A stretch of 64,000 nt of DNA from Bradyrhizobium sp. Ai1a-2 (GTDB taxonomy: Bacteria; Pseudomonadota; Alphaproteobacteria; Rhizobiales; Xanthobacteraceae). A program made the translations under genes and the position numbers. The notes under the pieces were generated by a model. It ran no database searches. It had not been told where the DNA came from and saw only the letters and a list, made by a program, of their open reading frames with translations. The stretch is from contig NZ_AUEZ01000002.1 in the NCBI RefSeq assembly GCF_000426245.1, positions 1 to 64,000 of the forward strand. The letters run 5' to 3'. Below are positions 42,818 to 53,168 of the stretch, piece after piece (position 1 is the stretch's first letter; every line of letters begins with the position of its first letter).

Positions 42818-42895
42818 CGTCATTGCGAGCGGAGCGAAGCAATCCATAGCGCGGCAGGCGGAGATATGGATTGCTTCGCTGCGCTCGCAATGACG
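42818..42895. repeat. Inverted repeat, 30-bp arms (CGTCATTGCGAGC type)
   Basis: Arms 42818-42847 and 42866-42895 are complementary with one mismatch. The CGTCATTGCGAGCGGAGCG sequence is a type widespread in Bradyrhizobium and relatives. It lies just downstream of the small membrane protein gene ending at 42931. Confidence 0.88.
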
Positions 42896-42930
42896 GCGGT
42901 GGGGCGTGGCGGGCGAATGCTAATCCGCCC

Positions 42931-43122
42931 TTACGAATTTGCGGGGCGCTTCCTGCAGGCGAAGAACGCGGTGACGGCGAGCGGGACTGCGAGCGCGATC
43001 CATGACGTCGTGTCCCAGATGCCGTCGCCGAGCAAGGCCGACACCAGTCCGAAAGCGACGATCACAGCGATGATCGCCGGGAACAGAAAGATCTGCGTTG
43101 CCGAGCGGCGGACGTTGATCAT
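42931..43122 (-). CDS. Small membrane protein partnered with PepSY protein (second copy)
   Basis: A 63-residue protein with two likely membrane helices (IFLFPAIIAVIVAFGLVSAL and WIALAVPLAVTAFFA) and a basic C-terminus. Its ATG overlaps the stop of the PepSY gene by one base (TGATG). It corresponds in size, topology and position to the protein at 961-1158. Function unknown; the repeated pairing points to a subunit role. Confidence 0.75.
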   Translation of the reverse strand: MINVRRSATQIFLFPAIIAVIVAFGLVSALLGDGIWDTTSWIALAVPLAVTAFFACRKRPANS

Positions 43123-44273
43123 CAGAGGCGCTCCGGAACCTGAGCGGCCAAGCCGGGCGCCCGCGCGGCGGCTTTCCATGATGGCGCGGTGCGCCAGCGC
43201 GCGACCCACAGATACAGACCGCTGCCGAGCACGATCAGCGTCAGGATATCCAGCAAGCCCCAGATGATCTTGAGCGGCAGGCCGCCATAGTCACCGAAAT
43301 GCAGCGGCTTGGAAACGAACAGCACCTTGGCGTACCACGGGAGCTCCCGGCTCTCCGAAAACGTCCCATCGGCTGCATTGATCATGACCGGCATGATCAG
43401 TTTCGACGTCAGCGGCGTGTTGCCATGGAGAAACACGCCGTAATGATGGCCGCCAGCGAACAGCGAGCCCGGCATCGCGATCGACGAGACCTCCATCCCG
43501 GGTGCGGAAGCAAGCGCCGTCTCCATCGCCTTCTGGACTGAGCTCGGATTCGCCGGCGCCGGCGCATTGCGCCACGGTGCGATCATCTCCACCAACTCCG
43601 TCCGCTGCCAGTGCCGCGCGATCTGCTGGGCCAGCGTGTTGATGGACCCCGTCAGCCCTACCACCAGCATCCAGGCGGTCAGAACGACGCCGGCCAGATT
43701 ATGCATGTCGAGCCAGTAGAGCCGTCGGGCACGGGGACGCATCGTCCCGAAATCCAGGCGCCGCATGAATGGTCCATAGACGACGATGCCCGAGACGATT
43801 GCCGCGACGAAGCAGAGGCCGATGGCGCCGAGAAACAACATGCCCTTTTCGCCAAGGAACAGATCGGTGTGCAGGTCGGTGATGAACTTGACGATCGGGC
43901 TGCGGGTGCTGTCGCCAACCCGCAAGATGCGCCCGGTGCGACCATCGATCGTCATCACCGCTGCGACCTTTGGCGAGTTGATCGCCGCGGCAAAGAACAG
44001 ATGCCATACCGGATCGTCGTCATCAGGCACGGCAAACGTAATCGCCTCGTTCGGCCGCTCCGCGCGGCCGATCTCGATCACCCGATCGAGGCTGATCATC
44101 GGCGCATCAGCAGCAATGCTGTCGGGCGCCGCCGTGGCGCCCAGCATGCGATCGATCTCCTCATGGAAGATCAGCGGCAATCCGGTCAGGCACAGGATGA
44201 ACAGGAACAGCGTGCAGACGAGGCTCGTCCACTTGTGCACGTCCTTCCAGATGCGAACCGTCCGCGGCGTCAT
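43122..44273 (-). CDS. PepSY-associated membrane protein (second copy)
   Basis: A 383-residue inner-membrane protein, paralogous to 1155-2294. The N-terminus TVRIWKDVHKWTSLVCTLF and the motif GLPLIFHEEID correspond to the first copy; ITDLHTDLFLGEKGMLFLGA and PLHFGDYGGLPLKIIWGLLD are also conserved. Four membrane helices are expected. ATG 44273 gives the natural start and serves as the guide for the CTG start in the first copy. It follows the TonB receptor by 19 bases. Confidence 0.9.
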   Translation of the reverse strand: MTPRTVRIWKDVHKWTSLVCTLFLFILCLTGLPLIFHEEIDRMLGATAAPDSIAADAPMISLDRVIEIGRAERPNEAITFAVPDDDDPVWHLFFAAAINSPKVAAVMTIDGRTGRILRVGDSTRSPIVKFITDLHTDLFLGEKGMLFLGAIGLCFVAAIVSGIVVYGPFMRRLDFGTMRPRARRLYWLDMHNLAGVVLTAWMLVVGLTGSINTLAQQIARHWQRTELVEMIAPWRNAPAPANPSSVQKAMETALASAPGMEVSSIAMPGSLFAGGHHYGVFLHGNTPLTSKLIMPVMINAADGTFSESRELPWYAKVLFVSKPLHFGDYGGLPLKIIWGLLDILTLIVLGSGLYLWVARWRTAPSWKAAARAPGLAAQVPERL

Positions 44274-44292
44274 GAGCAGCGCTCCGTCGATA

Positions 44293-46623
44293 TCACCAGG
44301 TATAGCGAACGCTTCCGGTCACGACCCGCCCGGATCCGAGGAAGCACGAGTTCAGGCTATTGCACCATGAGACGTAGTACTTGTCGAAGAGGTTTTGGGC
44401 ATTGACGGCGAGCTTCACGCCGCGCAGCTTCGGATCGAGGTAGGAAAGGTCGTAGTGAATGGTAGCGTCGAGCAGCGTGTAACCCGGAATCGGGATCGTG
44501 TTCGCGGCATCGCCATAGGAGTCGCCGATGTAACGCACGCCGCCGCCGAGCCCGAAGCCAGCGAGCTGGCCCTGTTGGACTGTATAGTCGACCCACAGCG
44601 CCGCCTGGTTGATCGGCTGGATGATGAGCTGCTTGCCAAGCTGGTTTGCAATGTTGGTCTTGGTGACTTCAGTGTCGGTATAAGAGTAGGACCCCACCAG
44701 ATTTAGTCCCTCGGTGAGGGTCGCGGTCACCTCGAGCTCACCGCCGCGCGAGCGCGCTGCGCCGGTTTGCACGTTGAACAGCGGATTGCTGGGATCCGGC
44801 GTCGTGATGTTCTCCTGGGTGATGTCGAACAACGCCGCAGTCACCAGCATGTTGGTGCCGGGAGGCGCATACTTGACGCCGATCTCGACCTGTTCCGCGG
44901 TGGTCGGCTGGAAAGGCGTCTGGGCCTGCGTCACGCCGAGGGTCGGCTGGAACGACGTTCCATAGGCGATGTACGGCGCGACGCCGGAATCGAAGATGTA
45001 GTTCAGTCCGACCCGCCCGGTGAGCGCGGAGTCATCCTGGCTCTGCCTGGTGTTGCGCAGGAAATTGAGCGTGTCGGTGCTGACCCAGTCGTGCCGTCCA
45101 CTAAGGGTCAGGCGCCATCCGCCGAGCGCGATCTGGTCCTGCATATAGACGCCGGTCTGGTCCTGCCGTTGACCGCTGTAGTTGGTCCTGGTCGCCGGAA
45201 AGGCGATCGGCGCACCGTAGACCGTGTTGTAGAGATTGATCGGCGGCGCATTGCCGACACGCATGTCCAGTTCGCTGTTGATACGACGGTAGTCGACCCC
45301 GAACAGCAGGGTATGCGCAAACGGACCGGTCGCAAAGCGCGCTTCGGCTTGGTTGTCCACCGTGAAGGCATTGGCATTTTCCGGGAACGAGAACACGCCC
45401 CGATTCAGCGTACGCAAATTCGGCTGCAAGGCCGTGATGCCAAGCGCGCCGCCGCCCGCGACCGCGTAGGTGTCGGTCTCGAGGCCGAAGTAACGAAGGT
45501 TCTGCCGCACTGTCCATGTCTCGTTGAACGAATGCTCGAATTGATAGCCGGCCCAATATTGTGTGCGGTCGAAACGATCGAAGGCGGGCTCGCCAAGGAA
45601 CTTGGTCAGTGGCACGCGGCCATTCGGATTCGGCAGCAGCGTGCCGGCCGAAGGGAAGAACTGTAGGGCAAGACCGGTGACGTCGCGCTGGTAGCCGCTC
45701 AGGAACGTGAAAGTGGTGTCGAGGTCGGGCTTCCAGGTGAAGGACGGCGCGATCGCGCCACGATAGTCATCGACGAAATCGACCTGGGTTCCTCCGCCAT
45801 GCACGGTGCCTACGAGGCGATAATAGAAGTCGCCCGTGGAGAAGGCGCTCTTGGGGACGACGCCGCCGATATCGAAATTCGCTTGCGCGCGGCCCCAGCT
45901 GTTGGCGAGGAATTCGATCGAGTTGAGCGGCGTGGCGGTTGGCAGGCGGCTCACCAGGTTGATCATGCCGCCAGGGGCGACCTGTCCATAGAGCGAGGAC
46001 GAAGGACCTCTCAGCACTTCGATCCGCTCGAGCAGGTTCACGTCGATCTTGGGCTGACCGAACTGGCTGGCGCCGTACGGAAGCTGCATCCCGTCGAGAT
46101 AAAGCACCGGCTGAAAGCCGCGGATACGAAGCGATTCAAAGCGCGTGTCGTTCGGGCTGTTGGTGGTGACGCCCGGCGTGTACGACAACGCCTGCACCAC
46201 GGATTGAGCGTTCTGGTCGCGCATCTGCTCGCGGCCGATCACCGAGATCGACTGCGGCGTTTCCAATAGCGAGGTGTTGGTCTTGGTGCCGACCAAGCTG
46301 CGATGCGCGACATAGCCCTGGATCGGGCCGTTGCCTTGCTGGAACGTGCCCTTGCTGGCCGACGTCTCGGTGCGCGCCGTCTCAGTGCCGCGTCCCGGCG
46401 CGGTCGTGGGTCGCGCCGAGCGTGCCGAACGCGTCGCGCGGGTCGTCGCAGCCCGTGATTGCGTGCGCTGCTTCGGCGCATCGACGGTAACAGGAGGCAG
46501 CGATGCCCCTTCACCTCGAGACGGTGCCGCCGTCTGTGCTTTCGCCACTGTCACGCAGCTTGCCAGTGCGACCCCCACCAAAACAGTGAATGATGTTCTG
46601 GTGCCACCAACAAGAATTACCAA
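44293..46623 (-). CDS. TonB-dependent siderophore receptor (second module)
   Basis: A 776-residue outer-membrane receptor. The signal peptide is about 1-29 and is followed by a basic linker, then the plug (TPQSISVIGREQMRDQNAQS, YTPGVTTNSPND, IEVLRGPSSSLYGQVAPGG) and the barrel ending SVRYTW. It belongs to the same siderophore family as 2307-4583 and heads an equivalent three-gene module, but differs clearly in sequence, so a different ligand is likely. The start is TTG 46623, with a GGGGG-rich site upstream. TTCTAGAA and TTAGAAAAATTC lie 80-105 bases upstream as possible iron-control sites. Confidence 0.92.
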   Translation of the reverse strand: MVILVGGTRTSFTVLVGVALASCVTVAKAQTAAPSRGEGASLPPVTVDAPKQRTQSRAATTRATRSARSARPTTAPGRGTETARTETSASKGTFQQGNGPIQGYVAHRSLVGTKTNTSLLETPQSISVIGREQMRDQNAQSVVQALSYTPGVTTNSPNDTRFESLRIRGFQPVLYLDGMQLPYGASQFGQPKIDVNLLERIEVLRGPSSSLYGQVAPGGMINLVSRLPTATPLNSIEFLANSWGRAQANFDIGGVVPKSAFSTGDFYYRLVGTVHGGGTQVDFVDDYRGAIAPSFTWKPDLDTTFTFLSGYQRDVTGLALQFFPSAGTLLPNPNGRVPLTKFLGEPAFDRFDRTQYWAGYQFEHSFNETWTVRQNLRYFGLETDTYAVAGGGALGITALQPNLRTLNRGVFSFPENANAFTVDNQAEARFATGPFAHTLLFGVDYRRINSELDMRVGNAPPINLYNTVYGAPIAFPATRTNYSGQRQDQTGVYMQDQIALGGWRLTLSGRHDWVSTDTLNFLRNTRQSQDDSALTGRVGLNYIFDSGVAPYIAYGTSFQPTLGVTQAQTPFQPTTAEQVEIGVKYAPPGTNMLVTAALFDITQENITTPDPSNPLFNVQTGAARSRGGELEVTATLTEGLNLVGSYSYTDTEVTKTNIANQLGKQLIIQPINQAALWVDYTVQQGQLAGFGLGGGVRYIGDSYGDAANTIPIPGYTLLDATIHYDLSYLDPKLRGVKLAVNAQNLFDKYYVSWCNSLNSCFLGSGRVVTGSVRYTW

Positions 46624-46934
46624 TTTCGCGCCCCCGCTTGATTGATTAAGGGGCAGCCCTACCGGTCGAGCGTCGCGCTGAAAAGCGTGCAGGCGTGAAG
46701 TTTTTCTAGAAGCTCTCTTAGAAAAATTCCAGAATTGTAGGAGCCGCCGGAATCCGGGCTCGGCTAGTCACCCTACGATTATACCCCATCGTCATTCCGG
46801 GGCGCGCGTCAGCGCGAACTATGTGTGCAATTGCACATCAGCGAATCCATCGGGCCACAGGCGCAAGAGGCGAAATGGATTCCGGGCTCGATGCTTCGCA
46901 TCGCCCCGGAACCGAGAGAGGTGATAGCGCCCGC
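46624..46934. other. Intergenic region with possible operator and degenerate repeat
   Basis: TTCTAGAA at 46704-46711 and TTAGAAAAATTC at 46719-46730 resemble halves of iron-control elements upstream of the receptor. From about 46790 to 46912 lies a degenerate inverted repeat of the ATTCCGGGGCG...CGCCCCGGAA type. No gene is seen. Confidence 0.55.
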
Positions 46935-49900
46935 TCACGCCGCTGGAGGTGAATGCGCTTTCTCGTCGGCCTTGCCGAAACGGCGCTTCGCCACTTCGCG
47001 CCAGCGCTGGAAGGTGACGTACAGCATCGGCACGAGGAAGATGCCGATCGAGCTTGCGGCGAGCATGCCGCCGAACACCGCGGTGCCAACCGCCCTGCGG
47101 CTGATCTCCGCGGCGCCCGTCGCCACCACGAGCGGCACCAGGCCGAGGATGAAGGCGATCGAGGTCATCATCACCGCGCGGAACCGCATCTGCGCGCCGA
47201 GTTCGGCAGCTTGCGCGATCGGCAATCCGCCCTCGCGCTGCTCCTTGGCGAACTCGACGATCAGGATGCCGTTCTTGGCGGCAAGCGCGATCAAGACCAC
47301 GAGGCCGATCTGGCCGTAGAGATCGAGGTTCAACCCCGCAACCTTGATCGCCGTGTACGAGCCGAGCACGCCGACCGCGACCGACAGCAGGACCGGGATC
47401 GGAATCGTCCAGCTCTCGTAGAGCGCGACCAGGAACAGATAGGCGAACAGCACCGCAAGCGCGAGGATGATGCCGGTCTGCCCGGACGCCGCCTGCTCCT
47501 GATAGGCGGTGCCGGTCCATTCGTACGAGTAACCCGCGGGCAGTGTCGACGCCGAGAGTTCCTCCATCGCGGCGATCGCCGTTCCAGACGAGACGCCCGG
47601 CGCCGGGCTGCCGTTGATGGTGACCGAGCGGTAGTTGTTGTAGCGGGTGATGACCTGCGGTCCGGTGACGATCCTCAAGCTCGCGATCGAGCGCATCGGC
47701 ACCATGTCGCCGGTGCTGTTGCGGACATAGATCTGCCAGATGTCGGAAATGTCGCCGCGATTGGCAGCCTCACCCTCCACATTGACCTGCCAGGTGCGGC
47801 CGAACAGGTTGAAGTTGTTGACGTAGATGCCGCCCAGCGTCGCCTGCAGCGCGGTGAACACGTCGGCCATGTTCAGCCCGAGTGCCTGTGCCTTGGCGCG
47901 GTCGATGTCGAGATAGATCGACGGGTTGGTCGCGGTGAAGGTCGAGAACACGCGCGCCAATCGCGGGTCGCGGTTGGCCGCATTGATCAGGCCGGTCATC
48001 ACGCTGCCGAGCGCCGCCGGATCCTGCCCCTCCAGAGCGTCGAGCTGATATTCGAAGCCGCCGGAGGTCGAAAGCCCGATGATCGGCGGCAGGTTGAACG
48101 GCAGGATATTGGCCTGCCGTATCTGCGCGCCCTCTGCAAACATCCGCCGGATCGTCGCCTGCACCGAATCCGCGGCGGCCTGCCGATCGGCGAACGGCTT
48201 CATGCGCGCCACCATGAAGGCCGAGTTCGGCTCGCTGGCGCCGTCAAGCAGCGAGAAGCCGATGATCGAGAGCACGTGCTCGACCTGGGGCATGTTCTTC
48301 AGGAGCGCCTCGACCTGCTTGGTCACCTGGCTGGTGCGCGATACCGACGCGCCGTCAGGCAATTGCACCGAGATGAAGAAGGCGCCCTGGTCTTCCTCGG
48401 GCAGGAATCCCGTCGGAGTTATTCGCGACACGCCGAGGACGCCGCCGGCAAACACCAGCACCGCCACCAGCGACAATATCGCCACCCGTACCAGCCGGCG
48501 CACGATGCCGGCATAGCGGTCACGGACCCAGTCGATGCCGCCGAGCACGCCCCCCATGATGCCGCGGCGCGGCCCGGTATGCCGCAGGAACACAGCACAG
48601 AGCGCGGGCGACAGCGTCAGCGCGTTCAGCGCCGAGATCACCATTGCCGCGCTGATCGTCACCGCGAACTGGCGGAACAGGGTTCCGGAGATGCCGGGGA
48701 TAAACGCAATCGGCACGAACACCGACAACAGCACCAGCGAAATCGCGATGATCGGCGCGGTGATCTGCGCCATCGCCTTCTTGGTGGCCTCCGCCGGCGA
48801 CAGCTCGGGCTCGCTCTCCATCACGCGTTCGACGTTCTCGACCACGACGATGGCGTCGTCGACCACGATGCCGATGGCAAGCACCATCGCAAGCAGCGAC
48901 ACGGTGTTGGCGGAATAGCCGAGGATCAGAAGAACCGCGAAGGTGCCGATCAGGCTGACCGGCACCGCGACCGCCGGGATCACCGTGGCGCGCAGGTTGC
49001 CGAGGAACAGGAACACGACGATCACGACCAGCACGAAGGCTTCGCCCAGCGTCTTCAGCACTTCCTTGATGGTGTCGGAGACGAAGGTCGTGGAGTCGTA
49101 CTGCACCAGATAGGTCAGGCCCGGAGGAAACCGTTGCGACAATCTGGTGAGCGTGGACTGCACCGCGGCGGCGGTGGTCACCGCATTGGCGCCCGGCGCG
49201 AGATAGATGCCGATCGGCACGCCGGGCTGACCGTCGATCCGGGACTCGCTGTCCATGTTCTGGGCGCCGATCTCGACCCGGGCGACGTCGCTGATCCGGA
49301 GCACGGAACCGTCCGGATTGGCGCGCAGCACGATATTGCCGAACTGGGTCGACGTCGTGAGCCGCCCTTGCGTCTGCACGTTGAACTGGAACTGCTGGTC
49401 CTCGGCGATCGGACGGGCGCCGATGCGGCCGACCGGGGCCTGCACGCTTTGCGCACGGATCGCCGCGATCACATCCGACGGCGCCAGATTGAGGCTGGTG
49501 AGCCGCTGCGTATCGAACCAGATCCGCATCGAGTAGTTCAGCTTCGCGAACAGCGTCGCCTGCCCGACGCCCGGCGTGCGCGAGATGGCATCGAGCACGT
49601 TGATGATGGCGTAGTTGGTGATGAACAGCGGATCCTGCTGGCCGCTCTTGCTGTACAGCACGATGAACTGCAGCACGGCCGAAGATTTCTTCTGCACGAC
49701 CAGGCCTTGCGCCTGCACCTCGGTCGGCAGTTGTGCGAGCGCGCTCTGGACGCGGTTGTTGACGTTGACGGTGTTGATGTCCGGATTGGTGCCGAGCGCG
49801 AACGAGACGGTCAGTGTGTAGCTGCCGTCATTGCCGCTGGTCGACTTCATGTAGAGCATCTTGTCGACGCCGACGACCTGGGCTTCGAGCGGCTGCGCGA

Positions 49901-50084
49901 CGCTCGATTCCACCACCTCGGCAGAGGCACCCGGGAAGTTGGCGGTGACGGTGACTTGCGGCGGCACGATGTCCGGAAACTGCGCCACAGGGATTTGCAG
50001 CAGCGCCAGCGCGCCCGCGATGGTGATGACCAGCGCGATGACGATGGCAAGCCGCGGCCGATCGACGAAGACGGCGGAGATCAT
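46935..50084 (-). CDS. RND multidrug efflux pump, inner-membrane subunit (HAE1 family)
   Basis: A 1049-residue proton-driven efflux protein of the AcrB/MexB family. It begins [20 protein letters not shown], has two large periplasmic loops and twelve helices, and the proton-relay aspartates are in [15 protein letters not shown] (about 405-420). Later features include [18 protein letters not shown] and [14 protein letters not shown]. The length matches the family. The ATG overlaps the adaptor's stop (ATGA at 50081-50084). No outer-membrane factor gene is next to it, so a TolC elsewhere would be shared. Substrates cannot be read from sequence. Confidence 0.96.
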   Translation of the reverse strand: MISAVFVDRPRLAIVIALVITIAGALALLQIPVAQFPDIVPPQVTVTANFPGASAEVVESSVAQPLEAQVVGVDKMLYMKSTSGNDGSYTLTVSFALGTNPDINTVNVNNRVQSALAQLPTEVQAQGLVVQKKSSAVLQFIVLYSKSGQQDPLFITNYAIINVLDAISRTPGVGQATLFAKLNYSMRIWFDTQRLTSLNLAPSDVIAAIRAQSVQAPVGRIGARPIAEDQQFQFNVQTQGRLTTSTQFGNIVLRANPDGSVLRISDVARVEIGAQNMDSESRIDGQPGVPIGIYLAPGANAVTTAAAVQSTLTRLSQRFPPGLTYLVQYDSTTFVSDTIKEVLKTLGEAFVLVVIVVFLFLGNLRATVIPAVAVPVSLIGTFAVLLILGYSANTVSLLAMVLAIGIVVDDAIVVVENVERVMESEPELSPAEATKKAMAQITAPIIAISLVLLSVFVPIAFIPGISGTLFRQFAVTISAAMVISALNALTLSPALCAVFLRHTGPRRGIMGGVLGGIDWVRDRYAGIVRRLVRVAILSLVAVLVFAGGVLGVSRITPTGFLPEEDQGAFFISVQLPDGASVSRTSQVTKQVEALLKNMPQVEHVLSIIGFSLLDGASEPNSAFMVARMKPFADRQAAADSVQATIRRMFAEGAQIRQANILPFNLPPIIGLSTSGGFEYQLDALEGQDPAALGSVMTGLINAANRDPRLARVFSTFTATNPSIYLDIDRAKAQALGLNMADVFTALQATLGGIYVNNFNLFGRTWQVNVEGEAANRGDISDIWQIYVRNSTGDMVPMRSIASLRIVTGPQVITRYNNYRSVTINGSPAPGVSSGTAIAAMEELSASTLPAGYSYEWTGTAYQEQAASGQTGIILALAVLFAYLFLVALYESWTIPIPVLLSVAVGVLGSYTAIKVAGLNLDLYGQIGLVVLIALAAKNGILIVEFAKEQREGGLPIAQAAELGAQMRFRAVMMTSIAFILGLVPLVVATGAAEISRRAVGTAVFGGMLAASSIGIFLVPMLYVTFQRWREVAKRRFGKADEKAHSPPAA

Positions 50085-51313
50085 GGGCTGGTGCCTGCAG
50101 GCTTCGGACCAATCGCACCGCTGCCCCGGGGCGGGTCGGTGTTTTCCGCCGTTTCCTTCAGGCTCGACTGGATCAGCGCGCTCGCCGGTCCCGGCGCCAC
50201 GGGCTGGCCGGGCCGCACCCGCTGCATTCCTTCAGCGATCACCTTCTCTCCGACCGAAAGCCCAGAGGTCACCGAGGCGATGGTCGCGGTCGACTGTCCG
50301 AGGACGATCCGTCGCTGCTCCGCCTTGTTGTCGGCCCCGAGCACGAACACATAGTCGCCCTGCTGATCCGACAGCACGGCTGAGCGCGGAATCGCCACCA
50401 CCTCGACCGGCTGCACGCCCTCGAGCAGGACGGTGACGAACTCATTGTCGGTGAGCTGGCGCACCGTGACGTCGTCTGCCGACGACAGATGAGGCAGGAT
50501 GGGATTGGGGATCGTGCCGCGCAGCGTGATGGTGTCGGTATTCTGCGCGATCGTGTTGTTGACGAAGTTGAGCTGGCCGACCTGGTCATAGAGCTTGCCG
50601 TCGGGCAGACGGACCCTGATCACCACCGCCCTGAACCCGCCCAGCGCCGCGTAGCGGTCGCGCAGCGTGAGACCTTCGCGCACCGAGACCGGGAAGGTGA
50701 CGTACATCGGGTCCTGGCTCACGATGGTCGTGAGCACTCCCGAACTCGGACTGACGACGTTGCCCTCGGTGACCGCCGTGCGGCCGATCTTGCCGTCGAT
50801 CGGCGAGCGGATCTGGGTGTAGTCCAGATTGATCTTGGAGAGGTCCACTTGCGCCTGGGCGGCCTGCACCTGCGCTTCCAGGCTCTGTTCGTTCGCAAGC
50901 GCGGCATCATAGGTGGATTGCTGGCCGGCCGGGCCGCCGAGCAAGGCCTTGGCGCGGCCGGTCGTCAGCTTGGCGTTGACGAGGGTTGCCTGCAATTGCG
51001 CGACCTGCGCCGTCTTGGATTCAAGATCGGCCTCGAACGGGCCGCGCTCGAGCTCGTAGAGCATATCGCCGGTCTTGACCTCGGCGCCCTCGACGAAGTT
51101 CCGCTTCTCCAGGAAGGCGGTGACGCGGGCGACCACGTTGACGCGATTGGTGGCCTCGATACGCCCCAGGAACTCATTGGACTGGGTGACGGGCCGCTTG
51201 ACCGCCTCGATGATGCCGACGGCGGGAGGTCCCGCGGCCTGCTGAGCCTCGGCGGCTGCAAGCGCACCGAACATGGCGGCTCCCAACGCGACGGCTCCGA
51301 GGAGCCGGCCCAT
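50081..51313 (-). CDS. RND efflux periplasmic adaptor (membrane fusion protein)
   Basis: A 410-residue adaptor (signal peptide about 1-22, AAAEAQQ at the junction). It has a lipoyl/barrel-sandwich domain ([20 protein letters not shown]), a coiled-coil hairpin (about 95-165, [20 protein letters not shown]), and beta-barrel and membrane-proximal domains ([20 protein letters not shown]). ATG 51313 has AGGGA six bases upstream; GTG 51334 would add seven residues. It is the first gene of the pump operon. Confidence 0.93.
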   Translation of the reverse strand: MGRLLGAVALGAAMFGALAAAEAQQAAGPPAVGIIEAVKRPVTQSNEFLGRIEATNRVNVVARVTAFLEKRNFVEGAEVKTGDMLYELERGPFEADLESKTAQVAQLQATLVNAKLTTGRAKALLGGPAGQQSTYDAALANEQSLEAQVQAAQAQVDLSKINLDYTQIRSPIDGKIGRTAVTEGNVVSPSSGVLTTIVSQDPMYVTFPVSVREGLTLRDRYAALGGFRAVVIRVRLPDGKLYDQVGQLNFVNNTIAQNTDTITLRGTIPNPILPHLSSADDVTVRQLTDNEFVTVLLEGVQPVEVVAIPRSAVLSDQQGDYVFVLGADNKAEQRRIVLGQSTATIASVTSGLSVGEKVIAEGMQRVRPGQPVAPGPASALIQSSLKETAENTDPPRGSGAIGPKPAGTSP

Positions 51314-51644
51314 TGCTATCCCTGCAAAATTCACTGTTCGCGCCTTTGTCCCGTTTGATCCGGATCAATAGCACCCGCAGCAGGAAAGCCAACGGTATCA
51401 ACGTATAGCAATGCGAGATCGATGCTGTCTCTGAGGCCAGATCTCTGCGTCGCACCAAAATGTGATGACGGAGGACGGATCCGGCCCGGGCGGGTTCGCT
51501 GGTAGCGAAGTGTGGCGCTGCCGCTACGGGAACAGACTTTTTTCGTTGGGCGCTGCACAACTTGTTGAATGTTGCTTGCAGCACGATCGGCCAGCAAGCC
51601 AAGGTTGGCCAAGCGCTGTGGGGCCGGTCGCTGGGAGCTTTCTG
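51314..51644. other. Divergent intergenic region, pump and porin
   Basis: About 330 bases between the pump operon (reverse) and porin (forward). No regulator gene or clear palindrome was found. GGGAG precedes the porin start at 51645. Both promoters should lie here. Confidence 0.5.
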
Positions 51645-53156
51645 ATGGCGAAGCTCGGGATCTGCGCGGCATTCCTTCTTGCAGTCGTCGGCGCCTCGGG
51701 CGCATCAGACGCATGGGCGGCGGACGTGACGCCGACCAAGGCGCCGCAGGCCTCGTCCACGACGCCGCGTCCATGCACCGACGCCGCGGACTTCGTGACG
51801 ACCAACTGCCAGCTCACCTGGGAAGGCATCACGGTCTTCGGCATCATCGACACCGGCTTCGGCTGGCAAAGCCACGGTGCGTCGTTCGATCCGCGATCGG
51901 CGGTCGGGGCGTCCTACCTGATCCAGAAACAGAACCGGTTGGCGACATGGACCCTTGCGCCCAACGCGCTGAGCAATTCGACCATCGGCATCAAAGGAAC
52001 CAGGCCGATCGGCGAGGACTTTTCTTTCGTCTTTGACCTCGATGCCGGCTTCGACCCGTATTCGCTGCGATTCTCGAACGGGCCGGGAGCGATCGCTGCG
52101 AACAATGGCGTCCCACAAAACCTGCAAACCGCTTACTCGGATTCAAGCCGCGCGGGGCAATGGTACAACGGCCAGGGTTACGTCGGCGTCAGTTCTCCCA
52201 CCTATGGCACGCTGACGGTTTTCCGGCAGAACTCGCTGACGCTCGATGCCGTGTTCGATTACGATCCGTTCGGCGCCTCCTACGGTTTCTCGGCGATCGG
52301 CTTCCAGGGCATAACCTGCGGCGGCGGCAACACCGAGAATTGCAGACACTCGACGTCGGTGAAGTACCGGTACAACTTCAACCACTTCCGTGCCGCGGCG
52401 CTGTGGCAGTTCGGCGGTTATGACGAGAACAATGCCTCCACCGGCGCCTATCAATTCCAGCTCGGCGGCGACATTCCGATCCGCGGCAACGACGTGCTCT
52501 CGGTCGATGCGATCTACAGCCACGTCAAGAATTCCGTATCGCTCGCGCTGGCGTCGGGAGCAAACGCAAACAACGCGTTCGGAGCGCCGATCGCCCCGTT
52601 CCTGCCGCAGACCCTGACGGCGACGATCTCCGACAACACCGCCGCGATGTTCGTGGCGAGATACACGACCAAGTCACTGAAGCTGTACGCCGGTTACGAA
52701 TACATTCGATACGAGCCGCCGAGCAATGCGCAGGTTGCCTTCACCGACATCGCAGGAAACTTCCTTTGCCAGGGCTGCGATGCCTTCAACAGCACGAATA
52801 TCAGCAATGTCGCGTTCGGCGTGAACGGGCTCGGCAACAAGACCTTTCAGGTCATGTGGGCCGGCGCGAAATACTCCGTAACCGACGATGTGGACGTGAT
52901 CGGCGCCTATTATCACTACATCCAGGATTCCTTCTTCGGCACTGCCGCCACAGGTCGCACCTTCTGCTCCTCTAGCGAACACCCGCAATGCGCCGGGACG
53001 TTCGACGCAATTTCTGCCGCGGTCGATTGGAAGTTTGCGCCGAAATGGGATACCTATGTCGGCGTGATGTTCACGCAGGTCAACGGCGGACTGGGCTTCG
53101 GCTTCTTCGAGCATAGCAACGTCGCCACGACGGCCGGGTTGCGCTTCCGCTTTTGA
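51645..53156 (+). CDS. Outer-membrane porin
   Basis: A 503-residue exported protein (signal peptide about 1-25, ending AWAAD) of the Gram-negative porin family. It starts with a cysteine-containing N-terminus, then the typical LTWEGITVFGIIDTGFGWQS and TIGIKGTRPIGEDFSFVFDL strands, and ends AGLRFRF with terminal phenylalanine. Several cysteines (GITCGGGNTENC, FLCQGCDAF, SSSEHPQCAG) may form loop disulfides, which is unusual for general porins. The frame upstream of ATG 51645 is not signal-peptide-like and is excluded. Solute preference is unknown. Confidence 0.88.
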   Translation: MAKLGICAAFLLAVVGASGASDAWAADVTPTKAPQASSTTPRPCTDAADFVTTNCQLTWEGITVFGIIDTGFGWQSHGASFDPRSAVGASYLIQKQNRLATWTLAPNALSNSTIGIKGTRPIGEDFSFVFDLDAGFDPYSLRFSNGPGAIAANNGVPQNLQTAYSDSSRAGQWYNGQGYVGVSSPTYGTLTVFRQNSLTLDAVFDYDPFGASYGFSAIGFQGITCGGGNTENCRHSTSVKYRYNFNHFRAAALWQFGGYDENNASTGAYQFQLGGDIPIRGNDVLSVDAIYSHVKNSVSLALASGANANNAFGAPIAPFLPQTLTATISDNTAAMFVARYTTKSLKLYAGYEYIRYEPPSNAQVAFTDIAGNFLCQGCDAFNSTNISNVAFGVNGLGNKTFQVMWAGAKYSVTDDVDVIGAYYHYIQDSFFGTAATGRTFCSSSEHPQCAGTFDAISAAVDWKFAPKWDTYVGVMFTQVNGGLGFGFFEHSNVATTAGLRFRF

Positions 53157-53168
53157 GATTGACGCGAC

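Larger units (their letters stand above)
41840..42930. repeat. Gene-poor mosaic of palindromic repeats
   Basis: No convincing gene is present in about 1.1 kb. Three large inverted repeats stand out and are listed separately (42187-42271, 42363-42466, 42818-42895). A palindrome GCGCGAACTTGTTCGCGC lies near 42537-42554, and TGATTTGCCCG occurs twice (near 42715 and 42774). The open frames here arise within repeats and are rejected. This pattern looks like successive insertions of small non-coding elements. Confidence 0.75.

Noticed and set aside
46953..50354. Forward open frame of 1133 codons
   Set aside because: It is antisense to the RND pump gene, which has full family similarity. Rich in H, R, D and without domains; long shadow frames are common at this GC content.
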